The notes under the pieces are model-generated. The model worked only from the letters and a program-made list of their open reading frames with translations. It was not told where the DNA came from and did no database searches. From positions 1 to 64,000 of the forward strand of contig JAACDB010000035.1 in NCBI GenBank assembly GCA_009937095.1: a stretch of 64,000 nt of DNA. The letters run 5' to 3'. This stretch comes from Verrucomicrobiota bacterium. GTDB lineage: Bacteria > Verrucomicrobiota > Verrucomicrobiia > Opitutales > Coraliomargaritaceae. Below, piece after piece: positions 1 through 8,298 of this stretch; positions within the stretch are counted from its first letter, which is position 1, and each line of letters begins with the position of its first letter. Made by a program: the position numbers and the translations under genes.

Positions 1-828
1 ACGTCCTCTAGGTGTTGGCGAACGGCCTTTAGGGCATGCATTTGAGTGCTGCTGACATCGGGGCAACGGGGGTGACCCTTGAGGAGAGCCAACATGCGTG
101 TGGTGTCGGGCTGAGCAGTACCGTTGGCAAAGGGCGCAACGGAGAGATCAATGGCATCGACTTTGGCATCAATCGCGGCGAGGTAGGTGCTCACGCCGAG
201 TCCGGCGGTGTCATGGGTATGAATCCAAACGGGAATCTTGAGCTTATCTTTAAGGCCTTTGACGATATCGTAAGCGTCCTTGGGCGGTATAAGACCTGCC
301 ATGTCTTTGAGCACAACAGCATGTGCCCCCATCTTTTCGATTTTGCGCCCCATTTCGATAAACTTTTCGGTAGTGTGAACAGGGCTAGTAGTGTAACAAA
401 TAGTGCCGTGCGCTTGAGCGCCCGCGGCGCGGGCAGCCTTGATGGCACACTCCATATTACGGGTGTCATTGAGAGCATCAAAAATACGGAAAATATTCAT
501 GCCATGCTCGGCGGAGCAGCGAATGAAAGCCTCGACGACGTCGTCGGGGAAGTGGGCGTATTGCACAATATTTTGCCCGCGCAGGAGCATCATATGCGGA
601 GTCTTCGGGCAGGCTTTTTTGAGTGCGTCCAAACGATCGAAGGGGAACTCGTCGAGGAAACGGAGGCCGGAGTCAATAGTAGCGCCCCCCCCAAGTTTCC
701 AAGGCGTTGAAACCCCAATTGTCCAGTGATTCGCAAACTGGGAGCATTTGCTCGGTACGCATCCGAGTCGCTGCTAAGCTTTGGTGACCGTCGCGGAGGA
801 CGTTATTATTAAAAAGTATTATCTTCAT
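1..828 (-). CDS. Biotin-dependent carboxyltransferase (pyruvate carboxylase subunit B / oxaloacetate decarboxylase alpha), partial and frameshifted
   Basis: Carboxyltransferase domain of the HMGL-like TIM-barrel family, which moves CO2 between carboxybiotin and pyruvate/oxaloacetate. The N-terminus starts with ATG at 828 and reads MKIILFNNNVLRDGHQSLAA, carrying the metal-site RDGHQS motif. Further on come PFDRLDALKKACP, MMLLRGQN and the HTHDTAG metal-binding motif, all typical of the family. The frame is broken at a run of eight G (plus-strand C 685-692): as written, translation stops about 50 codons in at WGGRYY, and removing one G restores WGGATIDSG and an open frame to the window edge. The C-terminal part, including any biotinyl domain, lies outside the window, so pyruvate carboxylase B and decarboxylase alpha cannot be told apart. 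Family assignment is firm; whether the break is real is unknown. Confidence 0.85.
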
Positions 829-907
829 ATGGCATAGTCAAAAATATACGTATGTAAATATTAGTCAACCCTTTGATTACGAAGGTCGAAAAGGAGAACA
901 AACTTGT

Positions 908-2044
908 TTAAAGTTCGCGCGGGGTAAAATAGACCCGGGTTACGCGTTTTGAAATGGAGCAGAGCGCGTCCCAAGGAATGGTCTGGGCGTCGTCACTAAA
1001 GGCATTGGCGGTTATCTGGCGTGGGGCACTTTTTCCAATAAATACGGCAACATCGCCAACTTGAAGGTCTGGAATGCCGCTTACGTCTACAATGGTTTGA
1101 TCCATGGTGACACGACCGAGGACAGCGCAGGGATGACCGTGGACAAGTACTTTGCCGCGGTTACCCAGCGCGTAGGGTACTCCATCGCCATAACCAGCGG
1201 TGAGCACCGCAATGGTGGTTTCTTTTGGCAGATGATGCGTATGACCGTAACTAATGCCCGTTCCGGTAGGCAGTTTTTTGATTAAACCAATTCGGGCATT
1301 GAAATGAAGCACCGGTTCGACACGCACACCAGCGAGTACAGAATCCGGGTAAGGTGGAATTCCGAACTGGAGTAGCCCGACGCGGACAGCATTGAAACGC
1401 CGGTCGGCGGTAAAGCTGTCAAGACCCGCAGAATTATCAGCATGAATGATGCAGTCCTCCGGTGGATTAATTATTTCAAGTAATCCGAGGAAACGCTGCC
1501 GCTGTGTTTCAGTAAATTCAGGGTCTGAGTCAGCGCTTGAAAAATGGGTATAGATGCCTTCCAGGCGAAGTGAGGGCATGGCTTTGATCGCTTCGTAAAG
1601 TTTGAGTGCCTGCTCGTGCCAAACCCCCAGACGACCCATGCCGGTATCGATTTTCAAATGAACTTTGAGGGTGGTATTTTTGGAGTGTGCCAAGGTGTTC
1701 AGCCGCTGGGCTTCTGTGAAATCGCTGATAGTGGCAGTTAGATCATCGCGAATAAGATCCGGAGCTTCTTCGGGCAGCACGGGGCTAAGAATAAGGATCG
1801 GCCATCCTGCGCCCATTTCGCGAATAAGGGCAGCCTCTCGGGTATTAGCGACGGCGAAGTAATCTACCCCGCACTGCATGAGGCGTCGGACGACTTGTGG
1901 CATGCCATGCCCGTAAGCATCGGCTTTTACTACTGAAATATAGCGAACCCCATGCGGAAGAGATGCCTGGATGCGCTTGAGGTTGCGCTCGAAGGCATCG
2001 AGGTGAATCTCAACCCAGCATCTATGTTGAGCGTTATCAGGCAT
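908..2044 (-). CDS. alr: Alanine racemase
   Basis: PLP-dependent racemase (fold type III) that makes D-alanine for peptidoglycan in the cytoplasm. With the chosen ATG at 2044 the protein is 378 residues, normal for Alr. The PLP lysine lies in [11 protein letters not shown] (about residue 40) and the second catalytic base, tyrosine, in GISYGHTHH. The C-terminal beta domain contains [13 protein letters not shown]. The frame is open to 2125, but the extra 27 residues are proline-rich and overlap tsaB deeply. The ATG at 2044 overlaps the tsaB stop by only 8 nt, giving a start-stop overlap suited to translational coupling. It is therefore probably the downstream partner of tsaB in one transcript. 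Confidence 0.95.
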   Translation of the reverse strand: MPDNAQHRCWVEIHLDAFERNLKRIQASLPHGVRYISVVKADAYGHGMPQVVRRLMQCGVDYFAVANTREAALIREMGAGWPILILSPVLPEEAPDLIRDDLTATISDFTEAQRLNTLAHSKNTTLKVHLKIDTGMGRLGVWHEQALKLYEAIKAMPSLRLEGIYTHFSSADSDPEFTETQRQRFLGLLEIINPPEDCIIHADNSAGLDSFTADRRFNAVRVGLLQFGIPPYPDSVLAGVRVEPVLHFNARIGLIKKLPTGTGISYGHTHHLPKETTIAVLTAGYGDGVPYALGNRGKVLVHGHPCAVLGRVTMDQTIVDVSGIPDLQVGDVAVFIGKSAPRQITANAFSDDAQTIPWDALCSISKRVTRVYFTPREL

Positions 2045-2717
2045 CAGGGGCAGGGGCGCGATGACGTTCGGGGACCCAGTTTTGGAAATTGGCAGGGGCG
2101 CTGGCAAAGGGCTCAGGGGAATCAACAGCGCGAAGGAGTCCGTGTGAATCGATTAGTTTGTCAAGGTGCTCGGGAGTGTAGCGAAGCGCTACGGCATTAC
2201 TTGGGGGAGCCTGCCAGCCTTTGCGCTGGGGGAGGTGGTAGCGTGGGCCCTCCCAAGCTTCAAGATATGCCTGTGGGATCGGCTTGCATGCATTGACCTG
2301 TCCTTTTTCCAGAGTGACAGCATTCCAGGTATCTTTTTTCCAGTCGGCAACCAAGAGGGCTTCAGAGAGATCCGGATGATCCAGGCGCAGGCAATGTGCG
2401 GCAAGCTGGAGGCTGTCGTAGGCAAGGCAAGGCGGCGATCCGTCTTGAAGGGTGCGCCATGTTTGGATCGCCATGGCCGCGAGACGGAGACCAAGAGGCG
2501 AACCGGGACCCTCGCAATAAAGATAGCGGGGGATTGCCTGCAAGGGAAGTTTGGCCCTTGAGAGGACTGTCTCTACCTCCGCAAAGAGCGTTTCAAGTGC
2601 GGGGCCTTCAATGGACTTGTGCGCCAACCAGTTGTTGTCGCGGTCGAGTAAGCCAGCGAAGCAGGCGGGGTTGCTTGCATCTATGCCAAGGCTGAACTGG
2701 GGCGTCGTTTTCGGCAT
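2037..2717 (-). CDS. tsaB: TsaB-like protein (tRNA t6A biosynthesis complex subunit)
   Basis: Member of the ASKHA-fold family to which TsaB belongs; TsaB dimerises with TsaD for threonylcarbamoylation of A37 in ANN-decoding tRNAs. The N-terminus [17 protein letters not shown] fits the first ATPase-fold hairpin. [20 protein letters not shown] at about residues 67-86 corresponds to the family motif GPGSFTGLRIG, with the SFTG part changed to SPLG. At 226 residues the length is normal. Sequence conservation is modest, as usual for TsaB, so the assignment rests on the GPGS block and size. The stop overlaps the alr start, implying co-transcription with alr. Confidence 0.72.
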   Translation of the reverse strand: MPKTTPQFSLGIDASNPACFAGLLDRDNNWLAHKSIEGPALETLFAEVETVLSRAKLPLQAIPRYLYCEGPGSPLGLRLAAMAIQTWRTLQDGSPPCLAYDSLQLAAHCLRLDHPDLSEALLVADWKKDTWNAVTLEKGQVNACKPIPQAYLEAWEGPRYHLPQRKGWQAPPSNAVALRYTPEHLDKLIDSHGLLRAVDSPEPFASAPANFQNWVPERHRAPAPDA

Positions 2718-2780
2718 CTCGAATCGTATGAGAAGGGAAGCGCGTCACTTGGGCAAGCGGAGAGCGACTTCGGTGAGGAT

Positions 2781-3493
2781 TTATTCTGCGTGGAGGCGCA
2801 ATTCAAAACCGGCTTCGGAGAGTATTTCAAGGATGCGCTGACTGTGCTCGAGAAGTTTCCCGAGATTGGGCAGGGTTAAAAGCTGAAATTGCATGTCGGT
2901 CTCAGTGACTTTCAAAACGCAATCCAGTGAGGGAAGCCGCAGTTCAAAACTGGAAGCGTCGGGCGGGTAATCAAGTCCCCCTGCTATTTCGGGAATGGCC
3001 TCAAGGGTATCGATTTTATCGGCAAGCTCGAGGTGTTTGCTGAAAGAGATATCCAGGCGGTGGCAAAGCGGATTAAAGAGGTCTATAAAAGCGGCATTCT
3101 GTGCGAGAGCGGCATTGCGAAGGCGGGTAATGCGGGTTTCGAGGATATAGGCTTTGGGTTCATCCGGGCATTGGTCGATTCGTATTTCGAGGTCAAATTC
3201 AGGAGTATTCAGGCAGGCAAACCCATCTTCGTCGCGAAAATCAAACTCGTGCCGTTTGTAGCCCATTTCTCGGCGTAAATCCGCATGGATGGATTTAGCG
3301 AGGGCCCGTACTTCTTCCGCTCCCGCACGACGCACGAAAGTGTTGGCTGCTTCATGCTGTGAGTCCGGGACGTGATGACCCGTTTTGAAGCCGGATAGTT
3401 TGCGTATGCGACCGGTGGTGAACCCGGAAAGCTGAACTGTATCAGATGATTCGATGTCTTTTGTTTGAAAGAATAAGGCTGGAGGTCAAGCAC
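2781..3493 (-). CDS. Protein of unknown function, probable frameshift near the N-terminus
   Basis: I do not recognise the family. The main frame (GTG at 3335 down to 2781, 184 residues) encodes an acidic, soluble, alpha/beta-looking protein with no signal peptide or membrane segment. It remains open for about 50 codons upstream of 3335 without any ATG, GTG or TTG, and those codons look coding (for example GRIRKLSGFKTGHHVPDSQ). In the neighbouring frame a GTG at 3493 has a good GGAGG ribosome-binding site 8 nt away and starts MLDLQPYSFKQK. One missing A in the A4 run (plus-strand T 3459-3462) would join them as KQKDIESS. I therefore infer a single 237-residue protein. If the break is false, the gene is simply 2781-3335. 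It lies upstream of tsaB-alr on the same strand. Confidence 0.55.
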
Positions 3494-3594
3494 ACCTGCA
3501 TCCTCCGGCCAGGCTAATTCACCAAAGGTATTGAGTTTAGGCTTTACAGAGCCACTGGGAAGCTATGTTGTCTGCCTCTTTTCCAGAGATTTCC

Positions 3595-3786
3595 ATGCAA
3601 AAGACACGCAAATCCATCGCCAAACGTTTCAAGAAGACCGGTACCGGTAAACTCCTGCGTCGCACGCCGGGGCACCGTCACCTCCTTCGCAACAAAAGCG
3701 TGAAGCAGCGCCGCCGCGCGGGGAGCAGTAAGCTCGTCGCTCCCGGTCAACGTGCGAACCTCATCCGAGGTTTGCCCTTCGCCTAA
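3595..3786 (+). CDS. rpmI: 50S ribosomal protein L35
   Basis: Small basic ribosomal protein of 63 residues. It opens with MQKTRKSIAKRFKKTGTGK and contains RRTPGHRHLLRNKS, both diagnostic of bL35. The start at 3595 gives the family's usual N-terminus. The frame stays open to an ATG at 3565, which has a better Shine-Dalgarno-like GGGAAG but would add ten atypical residues, so N-terminal evidence would be needed to decide. rplT follows 92 nt downstream. The usual upstream partner infC is absent here and lies about 20 kb away at 24052. Confidence 0.95.
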   Translation: MQKTRKSIAKRFKKTGTGKLLRRTPGHRHLLRNKSVKQRRRAGSSKLVAPGQRANLIRGLPFA

Positions 3787-3878
3787 ATCCAAAGAACGTT
3801 TGTAAGATTAACTCTCGCCAGACGGGTAACATGAAAATGGGCGACCCTGCGGCGAACTAAAAAGAGAGAAACCAAAAC

Positions 3879-4244
3879 ATGCCTAGAGCCACCAATGGAC
3901 CCGCGACCCTTGCACGTCGCAAAAAAGTACTGAAAAAAGCCAAAGGCTATTTCGGTAATAAATCCCGTCTCTTCCGTTATGCGAAGGACGCCGTCGATCA
4001 TGCGGAGGTTTATGCCTACCGCGACCGCCGCAAGAAAAAGACTGAGTTCCGCCAATTGTGGATTGTTCGCATCAATGCGATCTGCCGCGCTAACGGAATC
4101 AACTACAGCCGCTTCATGCATGGCCTCAAGGCCGCTGGTATTGAAATGGACCGCAAACAACTCTCCGAGTTGGCGATTCACGACGAAGCCGCATTCTTGT
4201 TGCTTGTGGAAAAAGCCAAGACAGCAAACGGCGTGACCGCCTAA
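3879..4244 (+). CDS. rplT: 50S ribosomal protein L20
   Basis: 121-residue bL20, a 23S rRNA-binding assembly protein. The basic N-terminal helix region ([20 protein letters not shown]) is followed by [18 protein letters not shown] and the globular part with [14 protein letters not shown] and [13 protein letters not shown], all hallmarks of the family. AGAGAGAAA upstream can serve as a ribosome-binding site. It follows rpmI and is closed by a strong intrinsic terminator 25 nt after the stop. In bacteria where it has been studied, L20 feeds back on its own operon; I see no clear L20-binding leader in the 92-nt gap. Confidence 0.97.
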   Translation: MPRATNGPATLARRKKVLKKAKGYFGNKSRLFRYAKDAVDHAEVYAYRDRRKKKTEFRQLWIVRINAICRANGINYSRFMHGLKAAGIEMDRKQLSELAIHDEAAFLLLVEKAKTANGVTA

Positions 4245-4268
4245 TACGGGATCAGCACACTTTACTCG

Positions 4269-4300
4269 AAAGCCGCGTTCTACCAGAGCGCGGCTTTTTT
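4269..4300 (+). terminator. Rho-independent terminator after rplT
   Basis: A perfect 9-bp stem, AAAGCCGCG (4269-4277) with CGCGGCTTT (4289-4297), an 11-nt loop and a run of six T at the end. It directly follows rplT. The convergent glyoxalase gene ends inside it (stop at 4299), so the hairpin may also shape that transcript's 3' end, although the T-run on the minus strand is only three bases. Confidence 0.9.
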
Positions 4301-4700
4301 ATGCCAAGTGCTCGAGGATTTCGACTTCGTAGCCGTCGGGATCGGTAATGAAGGCCATTTTTTTGCCGTCGATAAATCTTTCACGCCAGTTCGCGGGCCA
4401 GAGTTGGACGGCCAAACCGTCGGCCTCGAGGCCTTCGAGTCGTTCGCAGTAGGCATTGATGTCGTCTACGCGGATGCAGGTATGGATTAGGTCCTCGGGA
4501 AATTTTACTTCGAAGTCAGGGGAATATGTGAGTTCAAGTTTGTGGTCGCTGCCGGGAATGGCGAGGTGGGCGAGTTGGTTGCCACTGGGTGATTTGTCTG
4601 TGCGACGTAGCACTTCAAAGCCGCAGGTACGACAGTACCAATCGATGGACTGCTCGAGGTTTGAGACGCGGATGCGGGTATGATCAAATGTTACAGGCAT
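4299..4700 (-). CDS. Glyoxalase/VOC family protein (lactoylglutathione lyase-like)
   Basis: 133-residue vicinal-oxygen-chelate protein with two beta-alpha-beta-beta-beta modules. The first module has the putative metal ligand His in FDHTRIRVSNLEQSIDWY and a Glu in HKLELTYS. The second has His in LIHTCIRVDDINAYCERL and Glu in DPDGYEVEILEH. This His-Glu-His-Glu pattern matches glyoxalase I, which isomerises the methylglyoxal-glutathione hemithioacetal to S-lactoylglutathione. GFEVLRRTDKSPSGN and AFITDPDGYEVEILE are typical of that subgroup. ATG at 4700 is preferred over an upstream GTG at 4721. Other VOC functions cannot be excluded without a structure-based comparison. Confidence 0.85.
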   Translation of the reverse strand: MPVTFDHTRIRVSNLEQSIDWYCRTCGFEVLRRTDKSPSGNQLAHLAIPGSDHKLELTYSPDFEVKFPEDLIHTCIRVDDINAYCERLEGLEADGLAVQLWPANWRERFIDGKKMAFITDPDGYEVEILEHLA

Positions 4701-4743
4701 ATAGAAGCACTGCCGCAACACGGGCCGGGTATCAACTCAACAA

Positions 4744-5385
4744 TTACAAACTTCTTACTACGGCCTTAGCGACGCCTTGCACGCAAAGTTCGGCGACGGG
4801 GTAGAGTTCGGGATAAAATTTGTTCTCGGCTTTGAGGTAGGGTGGTTCGCCGGGCTTTTGGATATAGCGCTTAAGGGTGGTTTCGCCGTCGATGAGGGCG
4901 GCAACAATATCGCCGTCGTTGGCTTCGCGGGGCTCGACGATAACCATATCACCGTCATAGATCTCGGCATCAACCATACTTTCACCGCGTACTTGAAGGG
5001 CAAAGCTCTTGCGTCGGCTGTCAAAGCTGGCGCTCTGGATATCAACTTGGAGGCGTCCGATTTCTCCACCGGATTCAACGCGGTCGGGATAACCGGCGGC
5101 AATTGCGCCATAAACGGGGATATCAACGACTTCAGTGGCGTCCCGGGGGATAGACTCAAGTTCTTCATCGCCGGGGCGGTTGATGCGGAAGGTGCGGGCT
5201 TGACCGGCAATGCGATGGATCGCGCCTTTCTTTTCGAGGGCGCGAAGGTGGCCCATGACCGCGTTGGTACTCTTGAATTTGAATTGTTCCTGGATTTCGC
5301 GGATGCTCGGCCAGTAGCCGTTGCGCCACTCGTATTGGCTGATGAATTTAAGGATTTCTTCTTGGCGGGGTGTTAGTTCTTTCAT
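4744..5385 (-). CDS. lexA: LexA repressor
   Basis: SOS repressor of 213 residues. The N-terminal winged helix-turn-helix spans roughly residues 1-65 (MKELTPRQEEILKFI, YWPSIREIQEQFKFKSTNAV). The C-terminal S24 autopeptidase domain has the Ala97-Gly98 scissile bond in GAIAAGYP, the nucleophile Ser136 in GESMVDAEIYDGD and the general base Lys172 in TTLKRY. RecA-ssDNA normally triggers self-cleavage and derepression. The start at 5385 gives the canonical MKELTPRQ; the open frame up to a TTG at 5424 runs through the probable promoter and operator, so that longer version is rejected. An operator-like palindrome at 5396-5409 suggests autoregulation. Confidence 0.97.
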   Translation of the reverse strand: MKELTPRQEEILKFISQYEWRNGYWPSIREIQEQFKFKSTNAVMGHLRALEKKGAIHRIAGQARTFRINRPGDEELESIPRDATEVVDIPVYGAIAAGYPDRVESGGEIGRLQVDIQSASFDSRRKSFALQVRGESMVDAEIYDGDMVIVEPREANDGDIVAALIDGETTLKRYIQKPGEPPYLKAENKFYPELYPVAELCVQGVAKAVVRSL

Positions 5386-5395
5386 GGTGAACAAC

Positions 5396-5409
5396 TGTTT
5401 AGGTGAACG
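5396..5409. promoter_or_regulatory. Candidate LexA operator
   Basis: TGTTTAGGTGAACG is an imperfect inverted repeat 10 bp upstream of the lexA start codon. It matches 8 of 10 defined positions of TGTTC-N4-GAACA, the motif I recall being reported for Verrucomicrobia LexA. On the minus strand a TTGACA hexamer lies just upstream (around 5420-5426), so a repressor here would block lexA transcription. No binding evidence exists in the sequence itself. Confidence 0.5.
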
Positions 5410-5490
5410 CTTGTCTAGTGTCAAGACCTCGTTTTTAAGAGGTGGAATAAGGATTGAACAATTGTCGGGTCGCTTTTTCGTAGGGGTTGG

Positions 5491-7329
5491 ATGTTTAATT
5501 TCAAGGAGACAGTCTGCGGTGGGTTGCTAATACTGCTTTTGCATTTGGCGGGTTGCGACCGACCAGAGCGCGTGGAACGTCCGTTTGTGCAGACGCCCAT
5601 TCCTATGGATGCCGAGGTCGTGGATTTTCCTGAAGGTTCCTTTGGGGGTCGTGTCGTGGAAACGATGGCGGGCGATATTGCGACCTTGAATCCGCTCATG
5701 ATTGAATCAGTGGCTGGATCAATGGTAATGGGGCGGATTCTGGATAGTTTGGTTACCTTGGATCCTGAGACAGGGGAGGTTATTCCGAATTTGGCAAAGT
5801 CTTGGGACATCTCAGAGGATAATTTGCAATATACCTTCCACTTGCGTCGGGGGGTGCATTGGAGTGACGGGGAACCCTTTACCGCCGAGGATGTGCTCTT
5901 CACCTGGAAAACTTTTTTCGCAAAGGAACGGGATGCGACGACGGATAAAGTATTGCAGGATGCGCAGGGCAAGCCGAAGTATCGCTATCCCTCCCGTTCC
6001 ACTTTTTCGCAATTGATTAATGGCAAGGAGCCGAAAATTGAGGCGCTCGACTCCTACACCGTACGGTTTACCACGCCGGAAGTGTATGCACCTTTTTTGC
6101 TCTTTGGGGGCGGCGAGGAGATTTTGCCGAAGCACGTGCTGGGTGCCGCCTTTGAAGCGGGCACGCTGTTGGAGGCCTGGAGCTTGGAGACCGCGATTCA
6201 ATCGCCGCATGAGATTGTCGGTTTGAATATGTTTGTACTGGAATCCTATCGCCCGGGTGAACGGCTTGTTTTTGCGCGCAATCCGAATTATTGGAAGGTG
6301 AATCCAGCAGGGGAACGTTTACCTTACGTGGATCGTTTGATCACCAAGATCGTGCCGGACATGAATAGCAGTAATGTGGCCTTTGCGCAGGGAAAGACTG
6401 ATTTCGAGGGAATTGGGCCGGACAATGTCGCCTGGGTGCAGCGCGGGGAAGCCCGCCACGACTACACCGTACTAGACATGGGGCCTTCCAATACGACGAA
6501 TTTTGTATGGTTCAATTTGAACCCGGGTGCGAATGAGAACGGCAAGCCATTTGTAGCACCGCATAAACTGGAGTGGTTTCAGGATAAACGCTTTCGGCAA
6601 GCGGTTTCCTATGGAATTAATCGCGAGGGTATTGTACGCGGGGTCTTCTTTAATCGTGCTCAAGTCTTGCACGGCTATGTTTCGCCGAAACGGAAGTTTT
6701 GGTACAACGACGCCATTCGAAAATATCCCTACAAGCCCGAGCGTTCAAAGGCACTTTTTGATGAGATGGGGTTTTTTTACGAGGACGGACAACTGCACGA
6801 TGCGGAAGGCCGTCCGGTGGGGTTTACGCTCATGACTAACTCTAGTAACGGCCTGCGGGTGGAAATGGCTACGGTCTTTAAGGAAAACATGGCAGCGCTT
6901 GGGATTGAAGTGGAGCTCCAGTTTTTGGATTTTAATACCATCATAACCAAGACCTCTTCTTCGTTTGAATACGAGGCCTGCATGTTGGGCCTGGGGGGCG
7001 GGGCGCCAGATCCCTATGCGGGGAAGGACATCCTGATGAGTGGAGGACGCCTGCATCAATGGCATCCGCAACAAACAGAGCCGGCGACGGAATGGGAGGC
7101 ACGAATTGATGCGCTTATGCTGGAGGTAGGGCGCCATACGGATGTCGAACAACGGAAGGCTTTTTACTTTGAGGTGCAGGAAATTCTTGCGGAACAACAA
7201 CCCATGATTTTTCTGGTGAGCGCGAAGGATTATGTGGGTCACCGCAATCGTTGGGAAAACCTTAAGCCGACCTCGTTGGGAGGGCTCACTTGGAATATGG
7301 AATCTCTTCGGGCAGAGCCGAAACCATGA
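5491..7329 (+). CDS. Peptide ABC transporter substrate-binding lipoprotein
   Basis: 612-residue family 5 extracellular solute-binding protein (DppA/OppA type). It has a lipoprotein signal with lipobox LHLAGC (Cys about residue 22), so it should be anchored on the periplasmic face of a membrane. Family signatures include DGEPFTAEDVLFTWK, the N-lobe segment EVIPNLAKSWDISED, ERLVFARNPNYW and KRFRQAVSYGINREGI. It heads a peptide transporter run; the permease start overlaps its stop codon (ATGA), indicating tight coupling. At over 600 residues it is longer than classical DppA (about 535), as in YejA-like members. The ligand is probably oligopeptide but cannot be read from the sequence. Confidence 0.93.
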   Translation: MFNFKETVCGGLLILLLHLAGCDRPERVERPFVQTPIPMDAEVVDFPEGSFGGRVVETMAGDIATLNPLMIESVAGSMVMGRILDSLVTLDPETGEVIPNLAKSWDISEDNLQYTFHLRRGVHWSDGEPFTAEDVLFTWKTFFAKERDATTDKVLQDAQGKPKYRYPSRSTFSQLINGKEPKIEALDSYTVRFTTPEVYAPFLLFGGGEEILPKHVLGAAFEAGTLLEAWSLETAIQSPHEIVGLNMFVLESYRPGERLVFARNPNYWKVNPAGERLPYVDRLITKIVPDMNSSNVAFAQGKTDFEGIGPDNVAWVQRGEARHDYTVLDMGPSNTTNFVWFNLNPGANENGKPFVAPHKLEWFQDKRFRQAVSYGINREGIVRGVFFNRAQVLHGYVSPKRKFWYNDAIRKYPYKPERSKALFDEMGFFYEDGQLHDAEGRPVGFTLMTNSSNGLRVEMATVFKENMAALGIEVELQFLDFNTIITKTSSSFEYEACMLGLGGGAPDPYAGKDILMSGGRLHQWHPQQTEPATEWEARIDALMLEVGRHTDVEQRKAFYFEVQEILAEQQPMIFLVSAKDYVGHRNRWENLKPTSLGGLTWNMESLRAEPKP

Positions 7330-8297
7330 TCGCTTATTTATTCAGACGCTTTCTTGCTTTAATTCCGCTCCTGCTCGGAATAACGGGATTGGTCTTCCTC
7401 CTGATGAGCCTCGCTCCGGGGGATTTCCTGACTCCTGTACGCGCTCAACGGGATGTCTCGCGGGAGGTGATTCAATCGATCGAGCAACAATTCGGACTCA
7501 ATCAACCCTGGTACGTACAGTATGTAAAATGGCTTGGCAATGTGGTGACGGGAAATCTCGGACATTCGTGGGCATTCAAGATGCCAGTGGTTGATTTGAT
7601 CGGTCAGCGCCTGCTTGCAACGTTCCTGCTGTCGGTCTCGGCGCTGGTAGTGGCATGGGGTATTGCCATCCCGCTGGGAGTGCTTGCCGCGATGTATAAG
7701 GATTCTATCTTTGATCGTATTTCCGCTTTTCTCGCTTACGCCGCGCTTTCGCTGCCGGAGTTTTTCCTCGCCTTGCTCTTTATGTTTCTTGCAGCGCAAA
7801 GCGGTTGGTTTCCCATGGGCGGTGCGACTTCCATTGAATATGAATTCATGGGGGCAGGTGGAAAAATTCTCGACCGTGCCCACCACCTAGTGTTGCCGGC
7901 GCTGGCGCTCGGGATTGGTTCAGTCGCTAGCATTATGAGGATTATGCGGGCTAACTTTTTGGACGCCATTCGTGCGGACTACGTGAAGACCGCTCGGGCA
8001 AAAGGTTTACGCGAGCGTCGGGTCATGTTCGTGCACGCTTTGCGCAATGCCATTAATCCTTTGATCAGTGCCTTTGGATTTGCCTTTTCGGGCCTGTTAA
8101 GCGGGGCCTTGATTGTGGAAATCGTGCTGCAATATCCGGGGCTGGGTTAATTGATGTATCAATCGATTCTGCGCGAGGATCAATTCGTAGTTCTCGCCTC
8201 GGTAATGCTGGGATGCACTATGCTGGTCGTTGGTAATCTTCTCGCGGATCTCTTGCTGGGCTGGTCCGATCCCCGCATTCGCAACAATCGTAAGTAA
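7326..8297 (+). CDS. Peptide ABC transporter permease (DppB type), interrupted by an in-frame stop
   Basis: Inner-membrane permease of the BPD_transp_1 family. It starts with the ATGA overlap at 7326 (MIAYLFRRFLALIPLLLGIT) and carries the EAA-like loop KTARAKGLRERRVMFVHALR. Translation stops at TAA 8148-8150 right after IVEIVLQYPGLG, where the family normally has PGLGQL. The same frame continues LMYQSILREDQFVVLASVML and a last membrane helix, ending PRIRNNRK at 8297, 1 nt before the next permease start. A single CAA-to-TAA change therefore removes the final 48 residues and one helix. As written the product is 274 residues; restored it is 323, the usual size. Confidence 0.9.
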
Positions 8298-8298
8298 A

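Noticed and set aside
36-710. 224-codon plus-strand open frame
   Set aside because: Opposite the carboxyltransferase gene, whose minus-strand reading has clear family motifs once the single G is removed.
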